Assembly (NCBI RefSeq): GCF_003002815.1
Contig: NZ_PVTF01000012.1
Span: 248,001 to 312,000, forward strand
Source of the DNA: Umezawaea tangerina
Lineage (GTDB): Bacteria; Actinomycetota; Actinomycetes; Mycobacteriales; Pseudonocardiaceae
Direction of reading: 5' to 3'
Length of the DNA stretch: 64,000 bases
The translations under genes and the position numbers were made by a program. This document shows, in pieces, positions 35,589 through 45,396 of this stretch (position 1 is the stretch's first letter; the number at the start of each line of letters is the position of its first letter). A model generated the notes under the pieces. That model was not told where the DNA came from. It saw only the letters and a program-made list of their open reading frames with translations, and ran no database searches.

Positions 35589-37187
35589 GTGGTTATCGGA
35601 AGGACCGGACGGCGGATGCCCGGTGTCGTCGCGACCCTGCTGTTGGCGGGGACGGCCGCGCTGGCCGTCGGCGCGGCGACACCAGCCCAAGCGACCCCGG
35701 AGTCGTCGTTGCGCCAGATCGTGCCCGCTCCCGTCAAGGTCACCCCGCGCGCGGGCGCGGCCTACGCGTTGACGGCGAACGCGAGGATCCAGACCCAGCC
35801 CGGATCGGCCGAGGCGCGCAAGGTCGGCGAGTACGCGGCCGAGCTGCTGCGCCCCGCCACCGGCTACCGGCTGCCGGTGTCCTCGGGCGTGACGCCGCGC
35901 GGGATCACCCTGCTGCTCGTCGGGGCGGACCCGAGGGTCGGCAAGGAGGGCTACCAGCTCGACGTGACGCCGTGGGGCGTGGTGATCCGGGCACGGGGCG
36001 CCGCGGGCCTGTTCTCCGGTGTCCAGACGCTGCGCCAGCTGCTCCCGGCGAGGATCGAGAGCAAGACCCGGCAGTCCGGGCCGTGGACGGTGCCCGGCGG
36101 CAGCGTGCTCGACTACCCGCGCTTCGGCCACCGCGGCGCGATGCTCGACGTGGCCCGGCACTTCTTCTCCGTCGACGAGGTGAAGACCTACGTCGACCAG
36201 ATCGCCGCGTACAAGGTCAACTACCTGCACCTGCACCTCGCCGACGACCAGGGCTGGCGCATCGAGATCAAGAGCTGGCCCCGGCTGGCCACCTACGGCG
36301 GCAGCATCGAGATCGGCGGGGGCAAGGGCGCCCTGTACTACACGCAGGAGCAGTACAAGGAGCTGGTGCGCTACGCCGGGTCCCGCGGCATCACGGTGAT
36401 CCCGGAGATCGACATGCCCGGCCACACGAACGCCGCGCTCGCCTCGTACGCCGAGCTGAACTGCGACGGCGTCGCGCCGCCGCTCTACGACGGCACCGAG
36501 GTCGGCTTCAGCTCGCTGTGCATCGACAAGCCGGTCACCTACCGGTTCGTCGACGACGTGCTGCGCGAGCTGGCCGCGCTGACCCCCGGCCCGTTCCTGC
36601 ACATCGGCGGCGACGAGGCGCACTCCACGACCGAGCCGGACTTCCGGACGTTCATGCAGAAGGTCATCCCGCTGGTCGCCAAGCACGGCAAGACCGCGCT
36701 GGGGTGGCACGAGTTCGTCAAGACGGACCCGCCCACCTCCGCCGTCGCCCAGTACTGGGGCACGACCGACGAGAACGCCGACGTGGCCGCCGCGGCGGCG
36801 CGGGGCAACAAGATCCTGCTGTCGCCCGCCACCAAGGCGTACCTGGACATGAAGTACGACGAGAACACCGAGCTCGGCCAGGACTGGGCCGCGCTCATCG
36901 AGGTGAAGGACGCCTACGGCTGGAACCCCGGCGCGTACCTGAAGAACGTGCCGGAGTCGGCGATCCGCGGCGTCGAGGCTCCACTGTGGACGGAGACCAT
37001 CAAGGACTCCGACGACGTCGAGCAGATGGTGTTCCCCAGGCTGCCCGCGATCGCCGAGCTCGGGTGGTCGCCGCAGTCGACGCACGACTGGGACGCCTTC
37101 TCGAAGCGCCTGGCCGCCCAGGCCCCGCGCTGGCGGGCCGCCGGGATCGACTTCTACCCCTCACCCCAGGTGCCCTGGGTCGAGTAG
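35589..37187 (+). CDS. secreted beta-N-acetylhexosaminidase, GH20
   Basis: 532 residues from GTG 35589, chosen because AGGAGGAG lies 8 nt upstream. Signal peptide RRMPGVVATLLLAGTAALAVGAATPAQA. The N-terminal GH20b domain (about 40-170) precedes the catalytic barrel: FGHRGAMLDVARHFFSVDEVK, HLHLADDQGWRIEIK, and the catalytic pair Asp342-Glu343 in HIGGDEAH, with WTETIKDSDDVEQMVFPRLPAIAELGWSP near the end. It removes terminal GlcNAc/GalNAc residues, finishing chitin oligomers made by chitinases and LPMOs. Length and residues look intact. Confidence 0.96.
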   Translation: MVIGRTGRRMPGVVATLLLAGTAALAVGAATPAQATPESSLRQIVPAPVKVTPRAGAAYALTANARIQTQPGSAEARKVGEYAAELLRPATGYRLPVSSGVTPRGITLLLVGADPRVGKEGYQLDVTPWGVVIRARGAAGLFSGVQTLRQLLPARIESKTRQSGPWTVPGGSVLDYPRFGHRGAMLDVARHFFSVDEVKTYVDQIAAYKVNYLHLHLADDQGWRIEIKSWPRLATYGGSIEIGGGKGALYYTQEQYKELVRYAGSRGITVIPEIDMPGHTNAALASYAELNCDGVAPPLYDGTEVGFSSLCIDKPVTYRFVDDVLRELAALTPGPFLHIGGDEAHSTTEPDFRTFMQKVIPLVAKHGKTALGWHEFVKTDPPTSAVAQYWGTTDENADVAAAAARGNKILLSPATKAYLDMKYDENTELGQDWAALIEVKDAYGWNPGAYLKNVPESAIRGVEAPLWTETIKDSDDVEQMVFPRLPAIAELGWSPQSTHDWDAFSKRLAAQAPRWRAAGIDFYPSPQVPWVE

Positions 37188-37196
37188 GCCGTCGGG

Positions 37197-37223
37197 CGGG
37201 GTGGGGGGGTCGTCCCCACCCCG
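37197..37223. terminator. bidirectional hairpin after the GH20 gene
   Basis: CGGGGTGGGG (37197-37206) pairs with CCCCACCCCG (37214-37223) around GGGTCGT. It sits between the ends of the GH20 gene and the broken nucleoside hydrolase. Confidence 0.8.
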
Positions 37224-37224
37224 T

Positions 37225-38020
37225 TCAGCGCAGGTTGAGCGCGTCGAGGTAGACCTGCTCGAACCGCGATCCGGGCGTTGGGCGTCGTCAGGTCGGCGCC
37301 GAGCCGGTCGACGTAGGCCTGGGTGATCGGCACCCGGTCGGTGGCGTCCAACGGGGTCAGGTGCACGGCGGGCAGCGTGCGGAACACCGCGGCGGCGGCC
37401 GCCGGGTCCATCCAGGCGTTCAGCTCCTGGGAGTTGTCGAACCCCGGCAGCGCCGAGCCGAACAGGTTCCCCGGCACGGCCACCGCGCCGCCCATCACGT
37501 GCACCGCCGCGATCCGCCGGATCAGCCGGTCGCCCGCGGGCAGCGCCGCGGCGAGGTTCGAGAGCGGGCCGGTGGCCAGGACGGTGACCCCGCCCCGCGA
37601 CTCCGCCAGCGTGCGGCGGATCAGGTCGGTGGCCGTCTCCCCCGTCGGAGCCGGGTGCTCCGCCCCGTCCTCGAGTGCGCCGGACAGCACGTCCTCCACG
37701 TCCGCGCGCGCTTCGGCGGGTGCCGCGTGCACGGCGGTGTGCACGCCCTCGGCGACAGGGACGTGCCGCAGACCGCATTCGCGCAGCACGCTGAGAGCGT
37801 GCCTGCGGACCCGGTCGGGGTAGCCGAACCCGTTGCCGGTCACCGTGACCGCGCGCAGGTCGATCCGGCCGCGGTGGTGCTCGGCGCACAGGTAGGCCAG
37901 GGTCGCGGCGTCGTCGACGTCCAGGTCGCTGTCGTGGATCACGGCGGGCGGCGAGGTCGCGGACGCGGGCATGGCGAACCTGAGCAGGCACGCGGCCAGT
38001 GCGAGCAGCAGTGGCCTCAT
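37225..38020 (-). pseudogene. inosine-uridine nucleoside hydrolase family gene, C-terminal deletion and frameshift
   Basis: From ATG 38020 the frame reads a signal-like start (RPLLLALAACLLRFAMPASA), the N-terminal motif IHDSDLDVDDAATLAYL, TGPLSNLAAAL, HVMGGAVAVPG, and FDNSQELNAWMDP, all as in ribonucleoside hydrolases. After DLTTPNARIA (near 37270) the frame runs into VRAGLPRRAQPALN and would not stop until 37154. One frame over, the same bases read SRFEQVYLDALNLR then stop at 37225, the normal family ending. The segment between, about 80-90 residues including the conserved WDPLAA metal ligand region, is absent. So both a deletion and a frameshift are indicated and activity is unlikely. An assembly error could explain the shift but hardly the loss. 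Confidence 0.75.
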
Positions 38021-38085
38021 CGAGTTCCCCCCAGGGTGGTCGACGGCTCACGACCACGATAGCGGGGGGACCCCGAGGAGGACCG

Positions 38086-38450
38086 CTACTTGTTCAACGC
38101 CAACGACTCCTCGTCGGTGAGCAACCGCGACCGGATCAGGAACCTGACCCCCAGCGGGGCCTCCAGGGAGAACCCGCTGCCGCGCCCCGGCACGACGTCG
38201 ACCGTGAGGTGGGTGTGCCGCCAGTACTCGAACTGCTTGCCCGACATCCACATCGGCACCGGTTCGCCGTCCACGACGAGGTCGCCGAGGTGCACGTCCG
38301 AGGCGCCGGTGCGGAACTCGCCCGCCAGGTAGCACATCGGGGCGCTGCCGTCGCAGCACCCGCCGGACTGGTGGAACATCAGCGGGCCGTTCTCCTCCCG
38401 GAGGCGGCGGATGAGGTCCGCCGCCGCCGGAGTGAGCGCGATGCGTTCCA

Positions 38451-38451
<1 letters not shown>
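38086..38451 (-). CDS. DUF779 protein, partner of aldehyde dehydrogenase
   Basis: 121 residues from ATG 38451, sharing one base with the TGA of the dehydrogenase gene (TGATG), so it is translationally coupled. DUF779 features: GPLMFHQSGGCCDGSAPMCY with three Cys that could bind metal, and HTHLTVDVVPGRGSGFSLEAPLGVRFLIRSRLLT. Genes of this family usually follow NAD-aldehyde dehydrogenases of the AcoD/ExaC type and are thought to help them; the mechanism is unknown. The second, degenerate dehydrogenase module has no such partner. Confidence 0.94.
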
Positions 38452-39974
<1,523 letters not shown>

Positions 39975-40030
39975 CGTCCCGCCTCCCGCTCCGTTGCGCT
40001 GCGTGGTGTGCGACCAAGCTAGGTCGACCC

Positions 40031-40050
40031 ACGTTGCAGCCCCGTTGCAT
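40031..40050. promoter_or_regulatory. candidate GAF-regulator operator, module 1
   Basis: ACGTTGCA (40031-40038) and CGTTGCAT (40043-40050) place the word CGTTGCA twice exactly 11 bp apart. The same arrangement occurs at 43022-43041 in the second module. Position between the divergent dehydrogenase and regulator genes suggests the binding site of the regulator. Confidence 0.75.
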
Positions 40051-40119
40051 CCGAACGGGTCAACCCGCGGGTTGCCGAAACCGGTAACCGCGGGTCATCC
40101 TGGGTGGGGAGGTCGCCCC

Positions 40120-41577
40120 ATGCACCCTGTCGACGAGCACGAGCCGCGGTCCCGTGCGCTGAGCCGGGTGTACGACGCGGTGCTGGGCGGCGGTGCGGGC
40201 GAGCCGCGTCCGGTGATCTCGGAGTCGTGGCACCGCTCGCTCGCGGCGAAGGTCGACCCCGACCAGCACGAGGCTCCCGTGGTGTACGCGGCGGACGAGG
40301 TCGTGGACCTGAGGGAGGCGCACCCGCTCGCGTCGGTGCTGCCGATGCTGCGCGAGACGCTGGTGAGCATCGCGGACGAGGCGATGCACGTCATGGTCAT
40401 CACCGACGCGCACGGCAACATCCTGTGGTGCGAGGGGGAGTCGGAGATCCGGCGGCTGGCCGACCGGGTGCGCCTGACCGAGGGCGCCCGGTGGAGCGAG
40501 GAGGCCAGCGGCACCAACGCGATGGGCACGGCGCTGGCGCTCGGCAAGCCGGTCACCGTGCACTCCGCCGAGCACCTGGTGCGGGCCTACCACGGGTGGA
40601 CGTGCGCGGCGAGCCCCGTGCGCGACCCGGACACCGGCCGGATGCTGGGCGTGGTCGACATCAGCGGTCCACTCCGGACTGTCCACCCGGCCATGGGCGC
40701 GCTGGTGTCCGCGGCGGCGCGGCTCGCCGAAGGGCAGCTGCAGCTCCAGGTGGCGACCAGGGACGAGCGGCTGCGGGCCCGGAACATGAGGCACCTCACC
40801 GCGTTGCGCGGCGAGCCCGGCGCGCTGCTCAGCCCGACCGGCCGGGTGCTGGCGACCGAGCCGCTGGGCATGCTGCCCGCCCGGATCGCGGTCGACGTCG
40901 ACCGGCTGGTGCTGCCCGACGGCCGCGTCGGCGTGCTCGAACCGCTGGCCGAGGGCTACCTGCTGCGCGTGCCGCGCGCGGGCGGTCCGCCGCGGATCCC
41001 GTTGCTGGCGTTGAGCTTCCTGGGCGACGACCACCCGACGGCCGAGCTGGACGGGCGCGAGCTGCCGCTGTCGCTGCGGCACGCCGAGATCCTCACGGCG
41101 CTGGCGCTGCACCCGGCCGGGCTGACCGCCGACCAGCTCGCGCTGCGGCTGTACGGCGAGCGCGGCAACCCGACGACGGTGCGCGCCGAGCTGCACCGGC
41201 TGCGCGCCCAGCTCGGTGACGGCGTGCTGCTGACCCGGCCGTACCGGCTGCGCGCCGACGTGCGGGGCGACTTCGCGGCGGTGCGCAAGGCGTTGCGCGG
41301 CGGGGACGTCGGCTCGGCGGCGACCGGCTACCGGGGCGCGCTGCTGCCGCAGTCGGAGGCGCCGGTCGTGTGCGAGGAGCGCGAGGACCTGCTGGCCGGG
41401 GTGCGGCGCGCGGTGATCACCCGCGGCGACGCGGAGAGCCTGTGGGAGTTCACCCGGACCGAGGACGGCCGGGGCGACGTCGAGGCGCTGACCCACCTCG
41501 AACGCGCGCTCCCCCGCGGCGACCTGCGCCGCGAGCTGGTCGCGAGCCAGCTCCGGCGGGCCCGCGCCGACTGCTGA
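40120..41577 (+). CDS. AcoR-like GAF-domain transcriptional regulator, module 1
   Basis: 485 residues from ATG 40120, with GGGGAGG about 8 nt upstream. The sensor half matches AcoR/sigma-54-activator GAF domains: SESWHRSLAAKVDP, AMHVMVITDAHGNILWCEG, GTNAMGTALALGKPVTVHSAEHLV, YHGWTCAASPVRDPDTG, LGVVDISGP (residues 30-205). There is no sigma-54 AAA+ domain; instead a winged-helix-type region follows (LPLSLRHAEILTALALHPAGLTADQLALRLYGERGNPTTVRAELHRLRAQLGDGVLL, about 310-365), as expected in sigma-54-free actinobacteria. It probably senses an aldehyde or alcohol and controls the divergent dehydrogenase. Confidence 0.9.
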   Translation: MHPVDEHEPRSRALSRVYDAVLGGGAGEPRPVISESWHRSLAAKVDPDQHEAPVVYAADEVVDLREAHPLASVLPMLRETLVSIADEAMHVMVITDAHGNILWCEGESEIRRLADRVRLTEGARWSEEASGTNAMGTALALGKPVTVHSAEHLVRAYHGWTCAASPVRDPDTGRMLGVVDISGPLRTVHPAMGALVSAAARLAEGQLQLQVATRDERLRARNMRHLTALRGEPGALLSPTGRVLATEPLGMLPARIAVDVDRLVLPDGRVGVLEPLAEGYLLRVPRAGGPPRIPLLALSFLGDDHPTAELDGRELPLSLRHAEILTALALHPAGLTADQLALRLYGERGNPTTVRAELHRLRAQLGDGVLLTRPYRLRADVRGDFAAVRKALRGGDVGSAATGYRGALLPQSEAPVVCEEREDLLAGVRRAVITRGDAESLWEFTRTEDGRGDVEALTHLERALPRGDLRRELVASQLRRARADC

Positions 41578-41584
41578 GCACCCC

Positions 41585-42967
41585 TCAGTAGGCCACCACG
41601 AGGTTCTTGGTGTGCTGGTAGGCCTCCACGAGGCCGCGGCTCTCGGCGTGGAACGCGGCGTGCGGCGGCTGGTTGTTGACCCACACCCGGCCCGCGCGGA
41701 TCGCCCGGCCCGCCCGGTAGGCGACGCCCGCGTCGCGCGACCAGACCCCGGCGGCGGCGCCGCGCGGGGCGTCGTTGGCGGCCTTGACGGCGTCGTCGAA
41801 GTCGTCGAACCGGGTGACGAGCGTGACCGGGCCCGCGAAGTCCTCGTGCGGGACGCCCGCGGGGTGGTCGGTCTCGAACACGGTCGGCGCGACGAAGTAG
41901 CCGCCGGTCAGCGCGCCGCCGAGGTCGACGCGGTCGCCGCCGGCGACGAGGCGGGCGCCTTCGCGGGCGCAGAGGTCGACGCGGGACAGCACGTCCGCGA
42001 GGTGAACGGCGCTGACCAGCGGGCCGACCGTGGTCGCCGGGTCCAGCGGGTCGCCGAGGCGGGCCGCGGCGGTGCGGGCGGTGGCGTCGAGCAGGAACCG
42101 GTCGTAGCCCGCGTTCTGGACCAGCGCACTGGACGCCTGGGTCAGCGCCGAGCGGGCGAACGCGTCCAGCGCCCGGTCGTAGCAGGCGTCCTGGCGCTCG
42201 GCGAGGTCGGCGAAGTAGACGCCGGGCGTCCAGCCGCGCGGTGCGGGCGGGCGGGCCGTCCGCGTGACGCGGCGGTTGGCGGCCAGCGGCGCCGCGGCCT
42301 CGACGTCGAACCCCGTGACGACGTTCAGCACGCCGGGCGGGAGCAGGTCGCTGATGAGGCCCACCAGCACGTGGATCGACGCGGGCGTGTACTCCGACGG
42401 CTTGAGCACCACCGTGTTGCCCGCGGCCAGCGCGGGCGCCAGGTGCCACGCGGCGGTGAGCACCGGGGAGCTCCACGGCACCACCAGGCCCACGACGCCC
42501 AGCGGCTCGTGGAAGTGGTGCGCCACCAGGTCGCCGTCCAGCTGCGAGATGCCGCCCTCCTGCGCGCGCACGACACCCGCGCAGTAGCGGAAGTGGTCCG
42601 CGGCGGCGGGCAGGTCGACGGACAGGGTCTCGCGGATCGGCCTGCCCGCGTCCCACGCCTCGGCGACCGCGATGGCCTCCAGGCTGTCCTCGATCCGGTC
42701 GGCGACCTCGGTCAGCACCGCGGCGCGCTCGGCGGCCGTGGTGCGGCCCCACGCCCGCGCGGCACCGTGCGCCGCGTCGAGCGCGCGGTCCACGTCCTCG
42801 GCGGTGCCCCTGGCGACGGCGGTGAACACCTCACCCGTGACGGGACTCGGGTTGGTGAAGTAGTTGCCGCGCGTCGGCGGGACGTACTCGCCGCCCACGA
42901 AGTGGTCGTAACGGTCGCGGAACGAGACGGCGCCGCCCGGTCTGCCCGGTGCCGCGTACTTCGCCAT
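41585..42967 (-). CDS. degenerate aldehyde dehydrogenase paralogue, probable pseudoenzyme
   Basis: 460 residues from ATG 42967, GGAGG 5 nt upstream, open throughout. It aligns with the neighbour dehydrogenase from the first residue (MAKYAAPGRPG.. versus [11 protein letters not shown]..) to the end. But oxyanion Asn166 is Ser (PWSSPVL), the NAD-loop/Glu263 stretch (236-270 of the active copy) is replaced by a short TRTARPPAPRGWTPG (235-249), the Cys302 loop is cut to ALTQASSAL, and the C-terminal [12 protein letters not shown] is missing. All three catalytic residues are lost by in-frame changes while the rest is conserved and codon use is normal. Oxidation of aldehydes is not expected. It may be a sensor, decoy or subunit, or a decaying duplicate. 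Confidence 0.88.
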   Translation of the reverse strand: MAKYAAPGRPGGAVSFRDRYDHFVGGEYVPPTRGNYFTNPSPVTGEVFTAVARGTAEDVDRALDAAHGAARAWGRTTAAERAAVLTEVADRIEDSLEAIAVAEAWDAGRPIRETLSVDLPAAADHFRYCAGVVRAQEGGISQLDGDLVAHHFHEPLGVVGLVVPWSSPVLTAAWHLAPALAAGNTVVLKPSEYTPASIHVLVGLISDLLPPGVLNVVTGFDVEAAAPLAANRRVTRTARPPAPRGWTPGVYFADLAERQDACYDRALDAFARSALTQASSALVQNAGYDRFLLDATARTAAARLGDPLDPATTVGPLVSAVHLADVLSRVDLCAREGARLVAGGDRVDLGGALTGGYFVAPTVFETDHPAGVPHEDFAGPVTLVTRFDDFDDAVKAANDAPRGAAAGVWSRDAGVAYRAGRAIRAGRVWVNNQPPHAAFHAESRGLVEAYQHTKNLVVAY

Positions 42968-43021
42968 GTCTGGCCTCCAGCTTGGGGAACGTCGGCGGAA
43001 CCCCGGAAGCTAGGAAGGTCT

Positions 43022-43041
43022 ACGTTGCACTCGCGTTGCAT
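43022..43041. promoter_or_regulatory. candidate GAF-regulator operator, module 2
   Basis: ACGTTGCA (43022-43029) and CGTTGCAT (43034-43041) repeat CGTTGCA with exactly the same 11-bp step as module 1 (40031-40050), while the bases between differ. Conservation within a diverged intergenic region supports a functional site. Confidence 0.75.
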
Positions 43042-43103
43042 TGCCGGTGGCTTGCCGCGACGACCCGGCGGGGGTCGTCCTGACGGCGGACGCGGGAGGA
43101 CCG

Positions 43104-44570
43104 ATGTACTGGGGGAAGGATCAGCGCGCGACGGCGTACGCGCTGGGCCGGGTGCACGACGCGGTGCTGGGCGGCGGGACGGCGCAGTTCGGCCCGCGCA
43201 GGCTGATCTCCGAGTCCTGGCACCGTTCCCTGGCCGCCAGGGTGGACCCGAACCGGCACGAGGCGCCGATCGTGCTCGCCCCCGACGAGGTCGCGGACCG
43301 GTGGGCCGAGCACCCGCTGTCGACGGTGCTGCCGGTGCTGCGGGAGACGTTGGTGGGCATCGCGGAGGACGCGATGCACGTCATGATCATCACAGACGCC
43401 GACGGGCACGTCCTGTGGTGCGAGGGCGCCCGCTCGGTGCGGCGCAGCGCGGAGGACGTGCGGCTGGCCGAGGGCGCGCGGTGGACCGAGGACGCGATCG
43501 GCACCAACGCGATGGGCATCGCCCTCGCCGTGGACACCCCGGTCGTCGTGCACTCCGCCGAGCACCTGGTGCGGACCTACCACGGGTGGACGTGCGCGGC
43601 GAGCCCCGTGCACGACCCGGACACCGGCGCCACGATCGGCTCGGTGGACGTCAGCGGTCCGCTGAGCAGCATGCACCCGGCGATGGTCCCACTGGTGTCG
43701 GCCGCCGCGAAGCTGGCCGAGAACGCCCTGCGCGAGCGGCTCGAACGGCGCGACGAACGCCTGCGGGCGCGCAACATGCGGCACCTCATCGCGTTGCGCG
43801 GCGAGCCGGGCGCCCTGCTCGGCCCCACCGGCCGGGTGCTCGTCGCGGAGCCGCACGGCCTGCTGCCCCCGCGGGTCGACCCGACCCTGGAGCGGGTGCG
43901 GCTGGAGGACGGCCGCGAAGGCGTGCTGGAACCGCTGGCCGAGGGCTACCTGCTGCGGGTGGAGCGGACGACCGGGCAGGCCCGGCAACCCCTGCTGTCG
44001 TTGACGTTCCTCGGCGTCGAGCACCCGACCGCCGTGCTCAACGGCCGCGAGCTCCCGTTGACCTCGCGGCACGCCGAGCTGCTGACCGCGCTGGTGCTGC
44101 ACCCGCGGGGGCTGACGGCGGAGCAGCTGGCGCTCAAGCTCTACGGCGACCGCGGCAACCCGGCCACCGTGCGCGCGGAGCTGCACCGGCTGCGCGCGCA
44201 GCTCGGCACCGGGACGCTGCTGACCAAGCCCTACCGGCTGCGGGCCGAGGTGCGGGGCGACTTCGTCTCGGTGCGGGAGGCGTTGCGGCGCGGGGACGTC
44301 GCCGCGGCCGCCGCGGAGTACCGGGGCGCGCTGCTGCCGAGGTCGGAGGCGCCGGTCGTGCGCGACGAGCGCGAGGACCTGCTCGCGGGCGTGCGCCGGG
44401 CGGTGATCGCGTCCGGGGACCCGGAGGGCCTGTGGGAGTTCACCCGCACCGACGGCGGGCACGACGACGTGGAGGCGCTGCACCGGCTCGTCCGGACGCT
44501 GCCCCGCGACGACGTGCGGCGCGAGCTGGTGGCCGGGCAGCTGCGCCGGGCCCTGGCGTCGGACGGCTGA
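43104..44570 (+). CDS. AcoR-like GAF-domain transcriptional regulator, module 2
   Basis: 488 residues from ATG 43104 (MYWGKDQRATAY), with GGGAGGA just upstream; the open frame to 43041 includes the operator. It is a paralogue of the module 1 regulator over its whole length, with the same GAF motifs (GTNAMGIALAVDTPVVVHSAEHLV, YHGWTCAASPVHDPDTG, GSVDVSGPLSSMHPAM) and winged-helix region (LPLTSRHAELLTALVLHPRGLTAEQLALKLYGDRGNPATVRAELHRLRAQLG). Unlike the dehydrogenase beside it, it shows no loss of key segments. The two regulators could share operators and cross-regulate. A terminator follows at 44600. Confidence 0.9.
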   Translation: MYWGKDQRATAYALGRVHDAVLGGGTAQFGPRRLISESWHRSLAARVDPNRHEAPIVLAPDEVADRWAEHPLSTVLPVLRETLVGIAEDAMHVMIITDADGHVLWCEGARSVRRSAEDVRLAEGARWTEDAIGTNAMGIALAVDTPVVVHSAEHLVRTYHGWTCAASPVHDPDTGATIGSVDVSGPLSSMHPAMVPLVSAAAKLAENALRERLERRDERLRARNMRHLIALRGEPGALLGPTGRVLVAEPHGLLPPRVDPTLERVRLEDGREGVLEPLAEGYLLRVERTTGQARQPLLSLTFLGVEHPTAVLNGRELPLTSRHAELLTALVLHPRGLTAEQLALKLYGDRGNPATVRAELHRLRAQLGTGTLLTKPYRLRAEVRGDFVSVREALRRGDVAAAAAEYRGALLPRSEAPVVRDEREDLLAGVRRAVIASGDPEGLWEFTRTDGGHDDVEALHRLVRTLPRDDVRRELVAGQLRRALASDG

Positions 44571-44599
44571 CCTGGGAGCCCTGACCGGGAAGCCCTGTG

Positions 44600-44626
44600 C
44601 GGGGAGCCCTTGGGCGGGGCTCCCCG
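44600..44626. terminator. bidirectional hairpin between regulator 2 and the LPMO gene
   Basis: CGGGGAGCCC (44600-44609) pairs with GGGCTCCCCG (44617-44626) around TTGGGCG. It ends both the plus-strand regulator (stop 44570) and the minus-strand LPMO gene (stop 44635). Confidence 0.87.
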
Positions 44627-44634
44627 CCCGGTGG

Positions 44635-45267
44635 CTAGTAGACGACGTCCGAGCAGGAGTAGAACGCCTCCGGGCTGTCCGAGCGCTGCCACACGACGTA
44701 GATCAGGTGCCGCCCGGACTTGCCGGCGGGCAGCTTCACGTTGATCTGGTAGACCCCGTTGACCAGCGGCGGGTCGGTGACCTTGGCGAACGACGCGTCG
44801 AGGTCACCCCACTTGAGCGGGGACAGCGGGTCGTAGCCGTTCCTGGTGTTGAACAGCTCGAACGAGCCCTTGTGCGGGGCGGTGGCCTTCAGCGTGAACG
44901 TGATGTTCGCGCCGCTGGTCAGCTTCGTGGTCGCCCAGTCGGTGCGGGGCAGGTCGAGGCCCTTGTACTTGTCGCGGCCCGCGCTGCACAGCTTGCCGTC
45001 GGGGATGATCGACCGGCTGTTGCCCGCGGCGTTGGCGATGTTGACCTCGTGCCAGTCGTACATGGCCTGCGTGCCGCCCGCGGCGATGGCGGCCTTGCAG
45101 CCGCCGCTCGTGGGCGCCTCGGGGTTCTCGTTCCACCGGCAGTTGTACGTGCGGCTGAACGGCCCCTGGGCCGAGCCGTGGCCCTGCGCCACGCCGGTCA
45201 CGAGCAACGGCAGTGCGACGGCCAACGAAGAGAGCAGGGCCACCAGCCCGAGCTTGCGCGCTTCCAC
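44635..45267 (-). CDS. secreted lytic polysaccharide monooxygenase, AA10 (chitin-binding)
   Basis: 210 residues from GTG 45267 with GAGGGAGA 8 nt upstream. The signal peptide ends AQG and the mature protein begins HGSAQGPFSRTY, so His1 and the later His in LKATAPHKGSFELF form the copper-binding histidine brace. Other AA10 marks: CRWNENPEAPTSGGCKAAIAAGG, DGKLCSAG, LPAGKSGRHLIYVVWQRSDSPEAFYSCSDVVY. No extra carbohydrate-binding module follows. It oxidatively cleaves chitin (or cellulose) and complements the GH20 hexosaminidase at 35589. Confidence 0.95.
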   Translation of the reverse strand: MEARKLGLVALLSSLAVALPLLVTGVAQGHGSAQGPFSRTYNCRWNENPEAPTSGGCKAAIAAGGTQAMYDWHEVNIANAAGNSRSIIPDGKLCSAGRDKYKGLDLPRTDWATTKLTSGANITFTLKATAPHKGSFELFNTRNGYDPLSPLKWGDLDASFAKVTDPPLVNGVYQINVKLPAGKSGRHLIYVVWQRSDSPEAFYSCSDVVY

Positions 45268-45396
45268 GGGATCTCCCTCGACGGTGTTCGGTGGCGGCCT
45301 GGCACTCGGAAGAGGACTGGACCACAAGTCTGATAGGTCCAGACCTGTCGCACCAGGGCTGTTCGGGCGCATCCACCCGCCCTCTAGGCTGGTCAC

